From: an uncultured Holophagaceae bacterium
GTDB lineage: Bacteria > Acidobacteriota > Holophagae > Holophagales > Holophagaceae
Direction of reading: 5' to 3'
Length of the DNA: 64,000 nucleotides
Assembly: GCA_903937385.1 (NCBI GenBank)
Contig: CAIZZF010000020.1
Span: forward strand, 124,001 to 188,000
Shown here: positions 45,250 through 53,511 of the stretch, piece after piece
Layout of the letters: every line of letters begins with the position of its first letter
How positions within the stretch are numbered: the first letter of the stretch is position 1
Made by a program: the position numbers and the translations under genes
The notes under the pieces: model-generated
What the model was told of the DNA's origin: nothing
The model's database searches: none
What the model saw: only the letters and a program-made list of their open reading frames with translations

Positions 45250-45265
45250 ATGGGTTGGCCTGCAA
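45237..45265 (-). promoter_or_regulatory. Sigma-70 promoter of the arsR-efflux operon
   Basis: On the minus strand TTGCAG (45265-45260), an exact 17-base spacer and TACACT (45242-45237) precede arsR. The -10 element overlaps the palindrome described at 45221-45249, the geometry expected for repression. Confidence 0.65.
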
Positions 45266-45309
45266 CGAGCCCGACAGGACGAAAAAGCCAATGTCCGCTC
45301 CTGCTCACA

Positions 45310-45483
45310 CTAGACGAGTCGGTGTTTCTCAGTCTTGATCATGTCGAGCAGCTCGGGAAACTGGCGGAGGGAGGGGCCGCGGGGCCCCTCGAGCGGGGCG
45401 GCTGAGGCGACCCCACCCGCCTCGGTCAGGGGCGCGGGTTCCGTGTCGGGAGCGCGGTCTGGGTCGAGTTCAGGAGTGGCCAT
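45310..45483 (-). pseudogene. Displaced 5' end of ubiA behind mobB
   Basis: This 57-codon frame starts at ATG 45483, sharing one base with the mobB stop (TGATG), and ends TAG 45310. It encodes an acidic, proline-rich N-terminus starting MATPELDPD and then FPELLDMIK, matching the present UbiA, which starts MDQPEPTPD and has LRELLDMIK. Codons for ELL are synonymous but different, so it is not a recent copy. The last seven residues (TEKHRLV) do not continue UbiA. G+C is extreme here (51 of 60 at 45361-45420), as in the host. It is best read as the original ubiA start cut off by the island. Confidence 0.65.
45334..45345. repeat. Right copy of 12-bp direct repeat (island boundary)
   Basis: CTTGATCATGTC here lies within the displaced ubiA fragment and marks the change from host-like GC-rich DNA (higher coordinates) to island DNA. 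It is identical to the copy at 38779. Confidence 0.7.
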
Positions 45484-46030
45484 CACGTCCCATGGTCGGA
45501 TGAATCTGCGGGTTTGTCTCCGGGAGTACTCGGGCGGCCCAACTCCGTGTAGACGAGGATGAACTCGGCGATGACTGGGGGATCGTTCAGGTCCAGGCAG
45601 GGAACGCTGAGGTTCGAGAGGGGGACGTCGCTGGCCACCGCGACGATCCCGGGATCCTCTGGGCAGAGCAGGGCCTTGCCTTCGGACGCCCGGTAGATCT
45701 CGATCTTGGGGTGCTGATGGGTCTTGAAGCCCTCGATGAGGAGCAGGTCCACGGGGGTCATGCGCTCGATGAGGGACTCGATGCTGGGCTCCGGCTCCTC
45801 CCGGGACTCGTGCATCAGGACCCAGCGGGAGGAGGTGACCACCAGGACTTCTGAAGCCCCGGCCTCCCGGTGGCGGAAGGAGTCCTTGCCCGGCTTGTCC
45901 ACGTCGAAGCGGTGGTGGGCATGCTTCATGGTCGAGACCCGGAGCCCACGTTCCTTCAGGATCGGCAGCACCTGGACCACCAGGCTGGTCTTCCCGCTGC
46001 CGCTCCAGCCCACGATGCCCATGACCTTCA

Positions 46031-46034
<4 letters not shown>
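45483..46034 (-). CDS. mobB: Molybdopterin-guanine dinucleotide biosynthesis protein MobB
   Basis: MobB is a GTP-binding accessory factor for attaching GMP to molybdopterin. The 183-residue product has Walker A GIVGWSGSGKTSLVVQVLP, MKHAHHRFDVDKPGKDSFRHREAGA (family hallmark), and VDLLLIEGFKTHQHPKIEIYR. The C-terminus is extended by a proline-rich tail. The ATG overlaps the stop of the sigma-54 regulator gene (ATGATG). It was probably followed directly by ubiA before the island inserted. Confidence 0.93.
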
Positions 46035-47656
<1,622 letters not shown>

Positions 47657-47671
47657 GGGGGACCTTCATAA

Positions 47672-47688
47672 TGAGAATTTTATTATCA
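47672..47688. promoter_or_regulatory. AT-rich dyad upstream of the sigma-54 regulator
   Basis: TGAGAAT-TTT-ATTATCA is a 7-3-7 dyad with one mismatch, 16 bases before the regulator start. Its half-sites resemble Fur-box hexamers (GATAAT-like), but the spacing differs from the 7-1-7 consensus. It could be an autoregulatory or Fur-like site. Confidence 0.4.
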
Positions 47689-47693
47689 ATATG

Positions 47694-47724
47694 ATTTATT
47701 ATTTTGTTTCACAAAATAATAAAT
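47694..47724. repeat. Perfect 13-bp inverted repeat in the divergent intergenic region
   Basis: ATTTATTATTTTG and CAAAATAATAAAT pair perfectly around the loop TTTCA. The repeat lies about 24 bases before the -24 element of the SnoaL-like promoter, in DNA far more AT-rich than the rest of the window. It is the best candidate for the upstream activator site of the sigma-54 regulator; AAACAAAACAATAAT further right partly repeats the half-site. Confidence 0.7.
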
Positions 47725-47747
47725 ATAAACAAAACAATAATAAATAA

Positions 47748-47763
47748 TGGCAGATAAATTGCA
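47748..47763 (+). promoter_or_regulatory. Sigma-54 (-24/-12) promoter
   Basis: TGGCAGATAAATTGCA matches the RpoN consensus TGGCACG-N4-TTGCA at ten of twelve positions, with GG and GC exactly ten bases apart. It points toward the secreted SnoaL-like gene; the predicted start near 47774 leaves a leader of about 50 bases. Confidence 0.75.
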
Positions 47764-47823
47764 TGGTTCAACTTGCAACGATGTCGCTGCAAATGGCGGT
47801 TTCAGCTCATGAGGATTTCTACG

Positions 47824-48387
47824 ATGCCCAAGCGACCCTTCCAGTTCTTGACGAGCCTCCTTACAGTCTTGGCCGTGGGCCTGCTGGCCTCCGGTTCCGC
47901 CCGCGCCGCAGAGAAGACCAAGCCCAGCGTGATGTCGTACGAAGCGGCCGAGCGTCTGGTCAAGGCGCACCTCGACACCTTCGACGACCTGGACTACAAC
48001 GTCTTCACCAACCAGAAGTGGACCGAGCTGCACCGCAGCCACGCACACGACATCCTCGTGCACTGGCCCGATGGGCACACCACCAAGGGCATCGAGAAGC
48101 ACATCCAGGACCTCAGCGACATGTTCGTCTATGCGCCCGATACCCGCATCAAGGTGCATACCGTGAAGCTCGGCCAGGGCGAGTGGACCGCCGTCATCGG
48201 CGTCATGGAAGGCACCTTCTCGAAGCCCATGCCCATCGGCGAAGGCAAGAGCATCGCCCCCACGGGCAAGGCCTACAAGCTCGGCATGGCTACCATCGCG
48301 CACTGGAACAAGTCGGGCGCCATGGACGAGGAGTATCTCTTCTGGGACAACCAGACCTTCATGAACCAGCTTGGCCTCGGCAAATAG
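47824..48387 (+). CDS. Secreted SnoaL/NTF2-like protein
   Basis: This 187-residue product begins at ATG 47824 with GAGGA about nine bases upstream. It has an Ala-rich signal sequence (LTVLAVGLLASGSARAAEK). The mature part fits the cone-shaped SnoaL-like fold used by ester cyclases and small binding proteins: LVKAHLDTFDDLDYNVFTNQKWTELH, then DILVHWPDGHTTKGIEKHIQDL and the C-terminal MATIAHWNKSGAMDEEYLFWDNQTFMNQL. Several His and Trp line the expected pocket. It is the evident target of the divergent sigma-54 activator, perhaps acting on or binding the same inducing compound (inference). Confidence 0.82.
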   Translation: MPKRPFQFLTSLLTVLAVGLLASGSARAAEKTKPSVMSYEAAERLVKAHLDTFDDLDYNVFTNQKWTELHRSHAHDILVHWPDGHTTKGIEKHIQDLSDMFVYAPDTRIKVHTVKLGQGEWTAVIGVMEGTFSKPMPIGEGKSIAPTGKAYKLGMATIAHWNKSGAMDEEYLFWDNQTFMNQLGLGK

Positions 48388-48476
48388 AGGCCAGGGTTAC
48401 GACTCGCCGCTCACACGCCCTATCCTTAAATTTCAGGACAACCTTTCCCAGCCAACCCTCAACCCAGGAGCAAGCC

Positions 48477-48722
48477 ATGTCCGACGCCACGCCCAACGTT
48501 CCCCAGAAAGCGCCCATCAAGGTCGCCGTCGAAGCCGGGAAGACCTACTACTGGTGCACCTGCGGCCACAGCAAGAGCCAGCCCATGTGTGATGGCGCCC
48601 ACAAGGGCAGCACCTTCGTGCCCCAGGCCTACACGGCCGACGTGACCGGGGACAAGTGGTTCTGCGCCTGCAAGCACAGCGGCAACAAGCCCATGTGCGA
48701 CGGGGCCCACAAGAACCTGTAA
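48477..48722 (+). CDS. Double CDGSH iron-sulfur domain protein
   Basis: This 81-residue protein has two CDGSH motifs, each binding a 2Fe-2S cluster through three Cys and one His: WCTCGHSKSQPMCDGAH and FCACKHSGNKPMCDGAH. AGGAG lies six bases before ATG 48477. It follows the SnoaL-like gene by 89 bases and may be cotranscribed or have its own promoter there. Function in bacteria is not settled; electron transfer or cluster/redox sensing is likely. Confidence 0.93.
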   Translation: MSDATPNVPQKAPIKVAVEAGKTYYWCTCGHSKSQPMCDGAHKGSTFVPQAYTADVTGDKWFCACKHSGNKPMCDGAHKNL

Positions 48723-48733
48723 GGCGCATTGAG

Positions 48734-48787
48734 CGAGGGTGACCCCCGCCCTCGTCCTGCCGGGATTCGATGATCGATCCCGGCGGG
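48734..48787 (+). terminator. Tandem hairpins after the CDGSH gene
   Basis: Two stems follow the stop codon: CGAGGG with CCCTCG (48734-48754), and CCTGCCGGGAT-CGAT with ATCGATCCCGGCGGG (48756-48787). No T-run is present, so intrinsic termination is plausible but not certain. Confidence 0.45.
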
Positions 48788-48821
48788 ATGGGGCGGGGTG
48801 GTCTGGGTCAGGAGCGAGACG

Positions 48822-49478
48822 ATGAACGTGGATCCCCGGTCAGGCCTGGCCTACGAGACCTTGGGCGCGGCCCGGCCCGAGGCCCTGCTCGTGCTGCTGC
48901 ATGGCGTGGGTGGGAACGAGGCCCAGCTCCGCGGCCTCGCCCGGCAGCAGGACCCCCGGCTCCGCTGTGTCCTGGCGCGGGCTCCCCTCACCTTCGGCCC
49001 CCAGAGCCATGGCTGGTTCGAGGTGGTCTTCGGGCCGCAGGGCCCCGCGATCAATCCGGAGCAGGCCGAGGCCAGCCGGCAGCAGCTGGCGAACCTGCTG
49101 GAGAGCCTCCAGCGGGAGCTGGGCATCGCCCCGCAGCGCACGCTCATCGCCGGCTTCAGCCAGGGCGGCATCATGAGCGCCGGCCTGGGGCTCACCCGAC
49201 CCGAGCTCGTGGCGGGCTTCGGCCTGCTCTCCGGGCGCATCCTGCCGGAGCTCGCGCCGCACCTGGCCTGCCCGGAGGACCTTCGGCGGCTGTCTGGCTT
49301 TGTCTCCCACGGGCTGCAGGACACGAAGCTGCCGGTCTCGTGGGCCGTCAAGGCGGACGCCTGGCTGGGGGAACTGGGGGTGTCCTTCGAGTCCCACCGC
49401 TATGAGGCGGGCCACGATCTTACCCCGGCGATGGTCGAAGATTTTGGGACCTGGGTGGATCGGACCCTGAGCCTATGA
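48822..49478 (+). CDS. Carboxylesterase/phospholipase family hydrolase
   Basis: This 218-residue alpha/beta hydrolase resembles bacterial carboxylesterases and YpfH-like proteins. It has LVLLHGVGGNEAQL (oxyanion loop), nucleophile elbow IAGFSQGGIMSAGL, catalytic Asp in SHGLQDTKLPVSWA and His in YEAGHDLTP. ATG 48822 has AGGAGCG upstream. No signal peptide. Substrate unknown. It is convergent with kdpE, 31 bases away. Confidence 0.88.
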   Translation: MNVDPRSGLAYETLGAARPEALLVLLHGVGGNEAQLRGLARQQDPRLRCVLARAPLTFGPQSHGWFEVVFGPQGPAINPEQAEASRQQLANLLESLQRELGIAPQRTLIAGFSQGGIMSAGLGLTRPELVAGFGLLSGRILPELAPHLACPEDLRRLSGFVSHGLQDTKLPVSWAVKADAWLGELGVSFESHRYEAGHDLTPAMVEDFGTWVDRTLSL

Positions 49479-49509
49479 GGTCCCGGGCCAGCTCCACGGC
49501 CCAGCGAAC

Positions 49510-50205
49510 TCAGTCTTCAAGCCTCAGCCGGTAGCCAATGCCGGGTTCGGTCTGCAGGTAGCGGGGGCGGGAGGCATCCTCCTCGAGCTTGTGCCTGAGC
49601 TGCGCCATGTAGACGCGCAGATAGAGCGGTTGTGCGCCAGCCACGCCACCCCAGACTTCCTTGAGCAGCTGCCGGTGGGTCACGACCTTGCCGGCGTGGC
49701 GGATCAGGGTGGTGAACAGCCCATATTCAAGGGGGGTGAGATGAACTTCCTGGCCCGCCACGAGCACTTGGCGTCGGGCCAGGTCCACCTGCCACCGCCC
49801 CAGCTTGAACACGGGTTCCTCGATAGCGCCAGGATCGGCGTGGCGCAGCGCCACCCGGATGCGGGCCAACAGCTCGCCGGTCCCGAAGGGCTTGGTGAGG
49901 TAGTCGTCCGCACCCACGTCCAGAGCCCCGATCTTATCGGTCTCCTGCCCTCTCGCTGAGATCACGATCACCGGCGTCTGGCTCCAGGCGCGGAGGCGGG
50001 TCATGAGCTCCAGTCCGTCCATGTCCGGCAGGCCCAGGTCCAGCAGGATCACATCAGGCCGATGCTGCACGGCCAGGGCCAGGCCCTCCTGGCCGGTGCC
50101 AGCCTCCAGGTAGCGGTAGCCACTGCCCTCCAGGGCCACCCGGAGGAAGCGACGCATCTGGGGCTCATCCTCGACGAGCAGGACCTGGAGCGGCGCGCTG
50201 GTCAT
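49510..50205 (-). CDS. kdpE: KdpE response regulator
   Basis: KdpE is the OmpR-family regulator that activates kdp transcription under K+ limitation or osmotic stress. The 231-residue product has a receiver (VEDEP, phosphoacceptor Asp in VILLDLGLPDMDG, ISARGQETDKIGALDVGADDYLTKPF) and a winged-helix output domain (VHLTPLEYGLFTTLIRHAGKVVTHRQLLKEVWG and YLRVYMAQLRHKLE). ATG 50205 overlaps the kdpD stop by 4 bases. It is the last gene of the kdp operon. Its likely sites are the 11-bp-period repeats at 57675-57806. Confidence 0.95.
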   Translation of the reverse strand: MTSAPLQVLLVEDEPQMRRFLRVALEGSGYRYLEAGTGQEGLALAVQHRPDVILLDLGLPDMDGLELMTRLRAWSQTPVIVISARGQETDKIGALDVGADDYLTKPFGTGELLARIRVALRHADPGAIEEPVFKLGRWQVDLARRQVLVAGQEVHLTPLEYGLFTTLIRHAGKVVTHRQLLKEVWGGVAGAQPLYLRVYMAQLRHKLEEDASRPRYLQTEPGIGYRLRLED

Positions 50206-52889
50206 GGACCCTCCTCGGGAATGGCCGGGGCCGTGCCCAGAGGAAGGCTGACCAGGAATTGCGCTCCGCCCTGGGGACGGTTCACGGCCTGGATCTGGCC
50301 CCCGTGGGCGGTGACGATGCCTTTGCATATGGCCAGGCCCAGACCCGCGCCGGGTCGGCTGGTACCGGCCTCGCCCCGCGTGAGCTTCTCAAAGATCCTC
50401 TCCTCCTCGCCGGGTGCGATGCCCGGCCCCTGATCGGTCACCGAGAGGGTGAGGGACTTCCAGGCGGCCCAGGCCTTGATCTCCACTGGGGAGCCCGGCG
50501 GCGAATACTTCAAGGCATTGTCGAGGAGGTTCACCAGCACCTGCTCCATCAGGACGGCGTCCATGGCCACCAGGGGCAGGTCCTCCGGCAGCTGGGTGCG
50601 CACCCGTGTGGCTTCGGTCCCCAGCTCTCGGCGGTTGAGGACGGCACCCACCACTTCCTCCACGGGCATCCACTCCGTGCGCAGGACCAGGCTGCCGGAC
50701 TCGAGTCGGGTGATGTCCAGCAGGTTGCTCACGAGGCGCTGCAGCCGCTGGGCCTCTTCCTGGGCGGAGAGCAGCAGGTCGCGGCGCACGGATTCGGATA
50801 GGTCGGGGGTCTCAAGGGCGGTGCTCACCGCACCCGTGATGACACCCAGCGGCGTCCGCAGGTCGTGGGACACCGAGCTGAGCAGGGCATTGCGGAGGCG
50901 TTCCTCATCGGCCCGGCGCCGGTCTGAGGAGCTCTGCTCTGCCAGGAGCGAGCGCTCCAGGGCCAGGGAAGTGTGGGAGGCGAAGGCCTCCAAGAGCTGG
51001 CGCTGATCTGGCTCGAGCCACTGGGGGGTGCCTTCCGGTAAGAGCCCGAGGATCCCAAGGTTTCCTTTGGAGCCTTTGAGGGGAAGGTAGGTGGCCCTGG
51101 CTCCCGGGAGCGTGAGGGTGCTCAAACCCGCGGGTTCGTCGTGCTCGTAGACCCACTGGGCCACCCCCCGCTCCTGCTCATTCAGGGGGAAGGCGAGCTG
51201 GTGCTGAGGGGCTTCCAGCATTCCGGTGGCATCCGGCAGCATGAGTACGGCGCGGCTCTGAAACTGGGTCGCCACGTTCTGGATGGCAGAGGCCACCAGG
51301 GCGGCGGTGCCGGTGCTTCGGGCCAGCTCCTGGCCCAGGTGGAAGAGGGCCTGAGTCCGCTGCTCCCGGGCGCGGGCCAACCGGGCCTGGGCCCGGATGC
51401 GCTCGGTGAGGTTGCCGATGACCACGCCCAACAGGAGCATCACGGAGAAGGTGCCGACATGCCTAAAATCCGCCACCGCGAAGGTGAAGTAGGGCGGCAC
51501 GAAAATGAAGTCGAAGGCGGCCACGCTGAGCAGCGAAGCCAGCAGGGAGGGGCCTCGGCCGAAGCGGGTGGCGACGATGAGGATGCCCAGCAGGTAGATC
51601 ATCACGATGTCGGCGAGCTCCGTGCGGCGGAAGACCAAGCCTGCCACTCCGGTTGCGATGACCACTGCGGTGGTGCTGAGCAGGTAGTTCCGCAGGGGAC
51701 TGGTGAGGCGGGATCGGATGCCTGGGGCAACGGCCTCCTTTCCTGCCTCTCCGGTGATGACATAGACATCAATGTCACCACTGCTTCGGATGAGGTCATC
51801 CACCGTGGACCCGGCGAAGAGGTCGACCCACCTCGGGCGCGAGGGCTTGCCCACCACGATTTTGGTGATGTTGTGGTCCCGGGCAAAGGCAAGGATATCT
51901 TCGTCAGCACGGCCCGCGCCCTCGATGACGAAAGTCTCCCCGCCCAGCTTCTCCACCAGGCGCAGGTTCGCTTCCACCCGGATGCGCTCGGCCTCGCTGA
52001 ACTTGAAGTGCCTGGGTGACTCGATGTAGAGGGCGATCCAGGGTGCGCTCAGGGCCCCGGCCATGCGGCGGGTGGAACGGATCAGGCGCTCGGAGAGTCC
52101 ATCGGGTCCGACGCAGACAAGCAGGCGATCTCCGGCCGCCCAGGTCTTCCTGATGCCCTCGGACTCCATGTAGCGGCGCATCTGGGCATCGACGTTCTCC
52201 GCCGTGTGGCGCAACGCCAGCTCCCGCAGGGCCAGGAGGTTCCCCTTTCGGAAGAAGTGCTCCTGGGCATGGCGGGCCTGCTCCGGCATGTAGACCTTGC
52301 CTTCCCGCAGCCGCACCAGCAGCTCGTCCGGTGGCAGGTCCACCAGCTCGACTTCATCCGCGCGCGCCATGACCACATCCGGCACGTTCTCGCGGACGAC
52401 GATGCCCGTGATCTGGGTGACCACATCCTTGAGGCTCTCTAGGTGCTGGACGTTCATGGTCGTGAAGACGTCGATGCCGGCGTCCAGCAGGTCCATGACG
52501 TCTTGCCAGCGTTTGGCATGGCGCGAGCCCTGGACGTTGGTGTGAGCCAGCTCATCCATGAGGATCAGTGCGGGCCGGCGGGCCAGGGCCAGTTCCAGGT
52601 CGAACTCGGGAAGGAACTGGCCCATGTAGGCCAGCTCCTTGCGAGGCAGGATCTCCAGGCCCTCGCATAGGGCCGCCGTCTCACTCCGGCCGTGGGTCTC
52701 CACGACGCCGACGACCAGATCTTCCCCAGCGGCCTTCCGCTCCCGAGCCTCGGAGAGCATGGCGAAGGTCTTGCCTACACCGGGCGCGGCGCCGAAGAAG
52801 ACCTTCAGCCTCGCCCGCCCTTCGAGGGCTTCTGCCTCCTGCACCTGGCGGAGCAGCAGGTCGGGATCAGGCCGGCGGGGCTCGGACAT
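50202..52889 (-). CDS. kdpD: KdpD sensor histidine kinase
   Basis: This 895-residue K+ sensor has the N-terminal KdpD domain with Walker A FFGAAPGVGKTFAMLSEARERKAAG, a USP-like domain (about 250-370), four membrane helices (about 395-500), a GAF region and the kinase core: H in SVSHDLRTPLGVITGAVS, NLLDNALKYSPPG, VTDQGPGIAPGEEERIFEKLTR and GAGLGLAICKGIV. Length and order match E. coli-type KdpD. It follows kdpC by nine bases. Confidence 0.96.
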   Translation of the reverse strand: MSEPRRPDPDLLLRQVQEAEALEGRARLKVFFGAAPGVGKTFAMLSEARERKAAGEDLVVGVVETHGRSETAALCEGLEILPRKELAYMGQFLPEFDLELALARRPALILMDELAHTNVQGSRHAKRWQDVMDLLDAGIDVFTTMNVQHLESLKDVVTQITGIVVRENVPDVVMARADEVELVDLPPDELLVRLREGKVYMPEQARHAQEHFFRKGNLLALRELALRHTAENVDAQMRRYMESEGIRKTWAAGDRLLVCVGPDGLSERLIRSTRRMAGALSAPWIALYIESPRHFKFSEAERIRVEANLRLVEKLGGETFVIEGAGRADEDILAFARDHNITKIVVGKPSRPRWVDLFAGSTVDDLIRSSGDIDVYVITGEAGKEAVAPGIRSRLTSPLRNYLLSTTAVVIATGVAGLVFRRTELADIVMIYLLGILIVATRFGRGPSLLASLLSVAAFDFIFVPPYFTFAVADFRHVGTFSVMLLLGVVIGNLTERIRAQARLARAREQRTQALFHLGQELARSTGTAALVASAIQNVATQFQSRAVLMLPDATGMLEAPQHQLAFPLNEQERGVAQWVYEHDEPAGLSTLTLPGARATYLPLKGSKGNLGILGLLPEGTPQWLEPDQRQLLEAFASHTSLALERSLLAEQSSSDRRRADEERLRNALLSSVSHDLRTPLGVITGAVSTALETPDLSESVRRDLLLSAQEEAQRLQRLVSNLLDITRLESGSLVLRTEWMPVEEVVGAVLNRRELGTEATRVRTQLPEDLPLVAMDAVLMEQVLVNLLDNALKYSPPGSPVEIKAWAAWKSLTLSVTDQGPGIAPGEEERIFEKLTRGEAGTSRPGAGLGLAICKGIVTAHGGQIQAVNRPQGGAQFLVSLPLGTAPAIPEEGP

Positions 52890-52898
52890 GGGCCTAGC

Positions 52899-53501
52899 CT
52901 AGCGCAGCTCTGCCAGGGCGAGGTTCAACTTGAGGACATTCACCCGGGCCGCGCCCAGGAACCCCAGCTGAGGTGGCTCGGTGTGGCGGAGGACTAGGCT
53001 CTGGACCCGGTCCTCCGGGAGGCCACGGGCACGGGCCACTCGGCGGACCTGGAACAGGGCTGCGGCAGGCGTGAGGTGGGGATCGAGACCGCTGCCGCTC
53101 GCCGTGACCAGATCCACCGGGAAGGATCCCTGAGTCTCGGAGTCCAGGGATGCCAGGGCCTCCATCCGGGTTCGTGCGGCATTGCCCAGGGCGGGATTGG
53201 ACGGCCCCAGGTTGGAACCCCCGCTGGCCATGGCGTTGTAGGGTCGCGGCTTGCCATCGGTGTCGAGGGTGGCTGAGGGGCGTGGCCAGAACAGGGCAGG
53301 GTCGGTACACTCCTGTCCGATGAGGGCAGAGCCCACCACCTCGCCGTTCTGGCGGATGAGGCTGCCCTCCGCCTGCCGGGGGAAGAAGGCCCGGGCTAGG
53401 CCCGTGACAGACAGAGGATAGGCGATGCCTGTTAGGGCCGCGAGGGCGAGGACACCAACCAGGGCGGGGCGGAGCTGGCCGGCAAGAAAGGGCGTGGACA
53501 T
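52899..53501 (-). CDS. kdpC: Potassium-transporting ATPase subunit KdpC
   Basis: KdpC stabilises the KdpFABC complex. The 200-residue product has one membrane helix near the N-terminus (ALVGVLALAALTGIAYPLSVTGLA), GSALIGQ, FWPRPSAT, YNAMASGGSNLGPSNPAL, and the C-terminal DPHLTPAAALFQVRRVARARGLPEDRVQSLV, all in family order. ATG 53501 lies ten bases after kdpB. It is followed by kdpD. Confidence 0.95.
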   Translation of the reverse strand: MSTPFLAGQLRPALVGVLALAALTGIAYPLSVTGLARAFFPRQAEGSLIRQNGEVVGSALIGQECTDPALFWPRPSATLDTDGKPRPYNAMASGGSNLGPSNPALGNAARTRMEALASLDSETQGSFPVDLVTASGSGLDPHLTPAAALFQVRRVARARGLPEDRVQSLVLRHTEPPQLGFLGAARVNVLKLNLALAELR

Positions 53502-53511
53502 GGTTGGCACC

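Larger units (their letters stand above)
38779..45345. mobile_element. Putative metal-efflux genomic island inserted in the 5' end of ubiA
   Basis: The identical 12-mer CTTGATCATGTC lies at 38779-38790 and 45334-45345. In both places it encodes the same codons on the minus strand (GAC ATG ATC AAG, D-M-I-K) in the same frame of a UbiA N-terminus. Joining the outer flanks at the repeat would recreate a continuous ubiA directly behind mobB (TGATG overlap). The interior holds arsR, a Cys-rich secreted protein, an RND efflux system, and ubiA's current AT-rich 5' end with a candidate promoter. The interior is visibly lower in G+C than the flanks (31 of 60 at 39061-39120). No integrase or transposase is inside, so the mechanism is unknown. 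Confidence 0.6.

Noticed and set aside
38791-45333. Island carried by a transposon
   Set aside because: No transposase, recombinase, terminal inverted repeat or insertion-sequence remnant was found inside; the only boundary signal is the 12-bp direct repeat.
47672-47688. A Fur box before the sigma-54 regulator
   Set aside because: Half-sites look Fur-like but the 3-base centre does not fit the 7-1-7 consensus and no iron gene is adjacent; kept only as an unassigned dyad.
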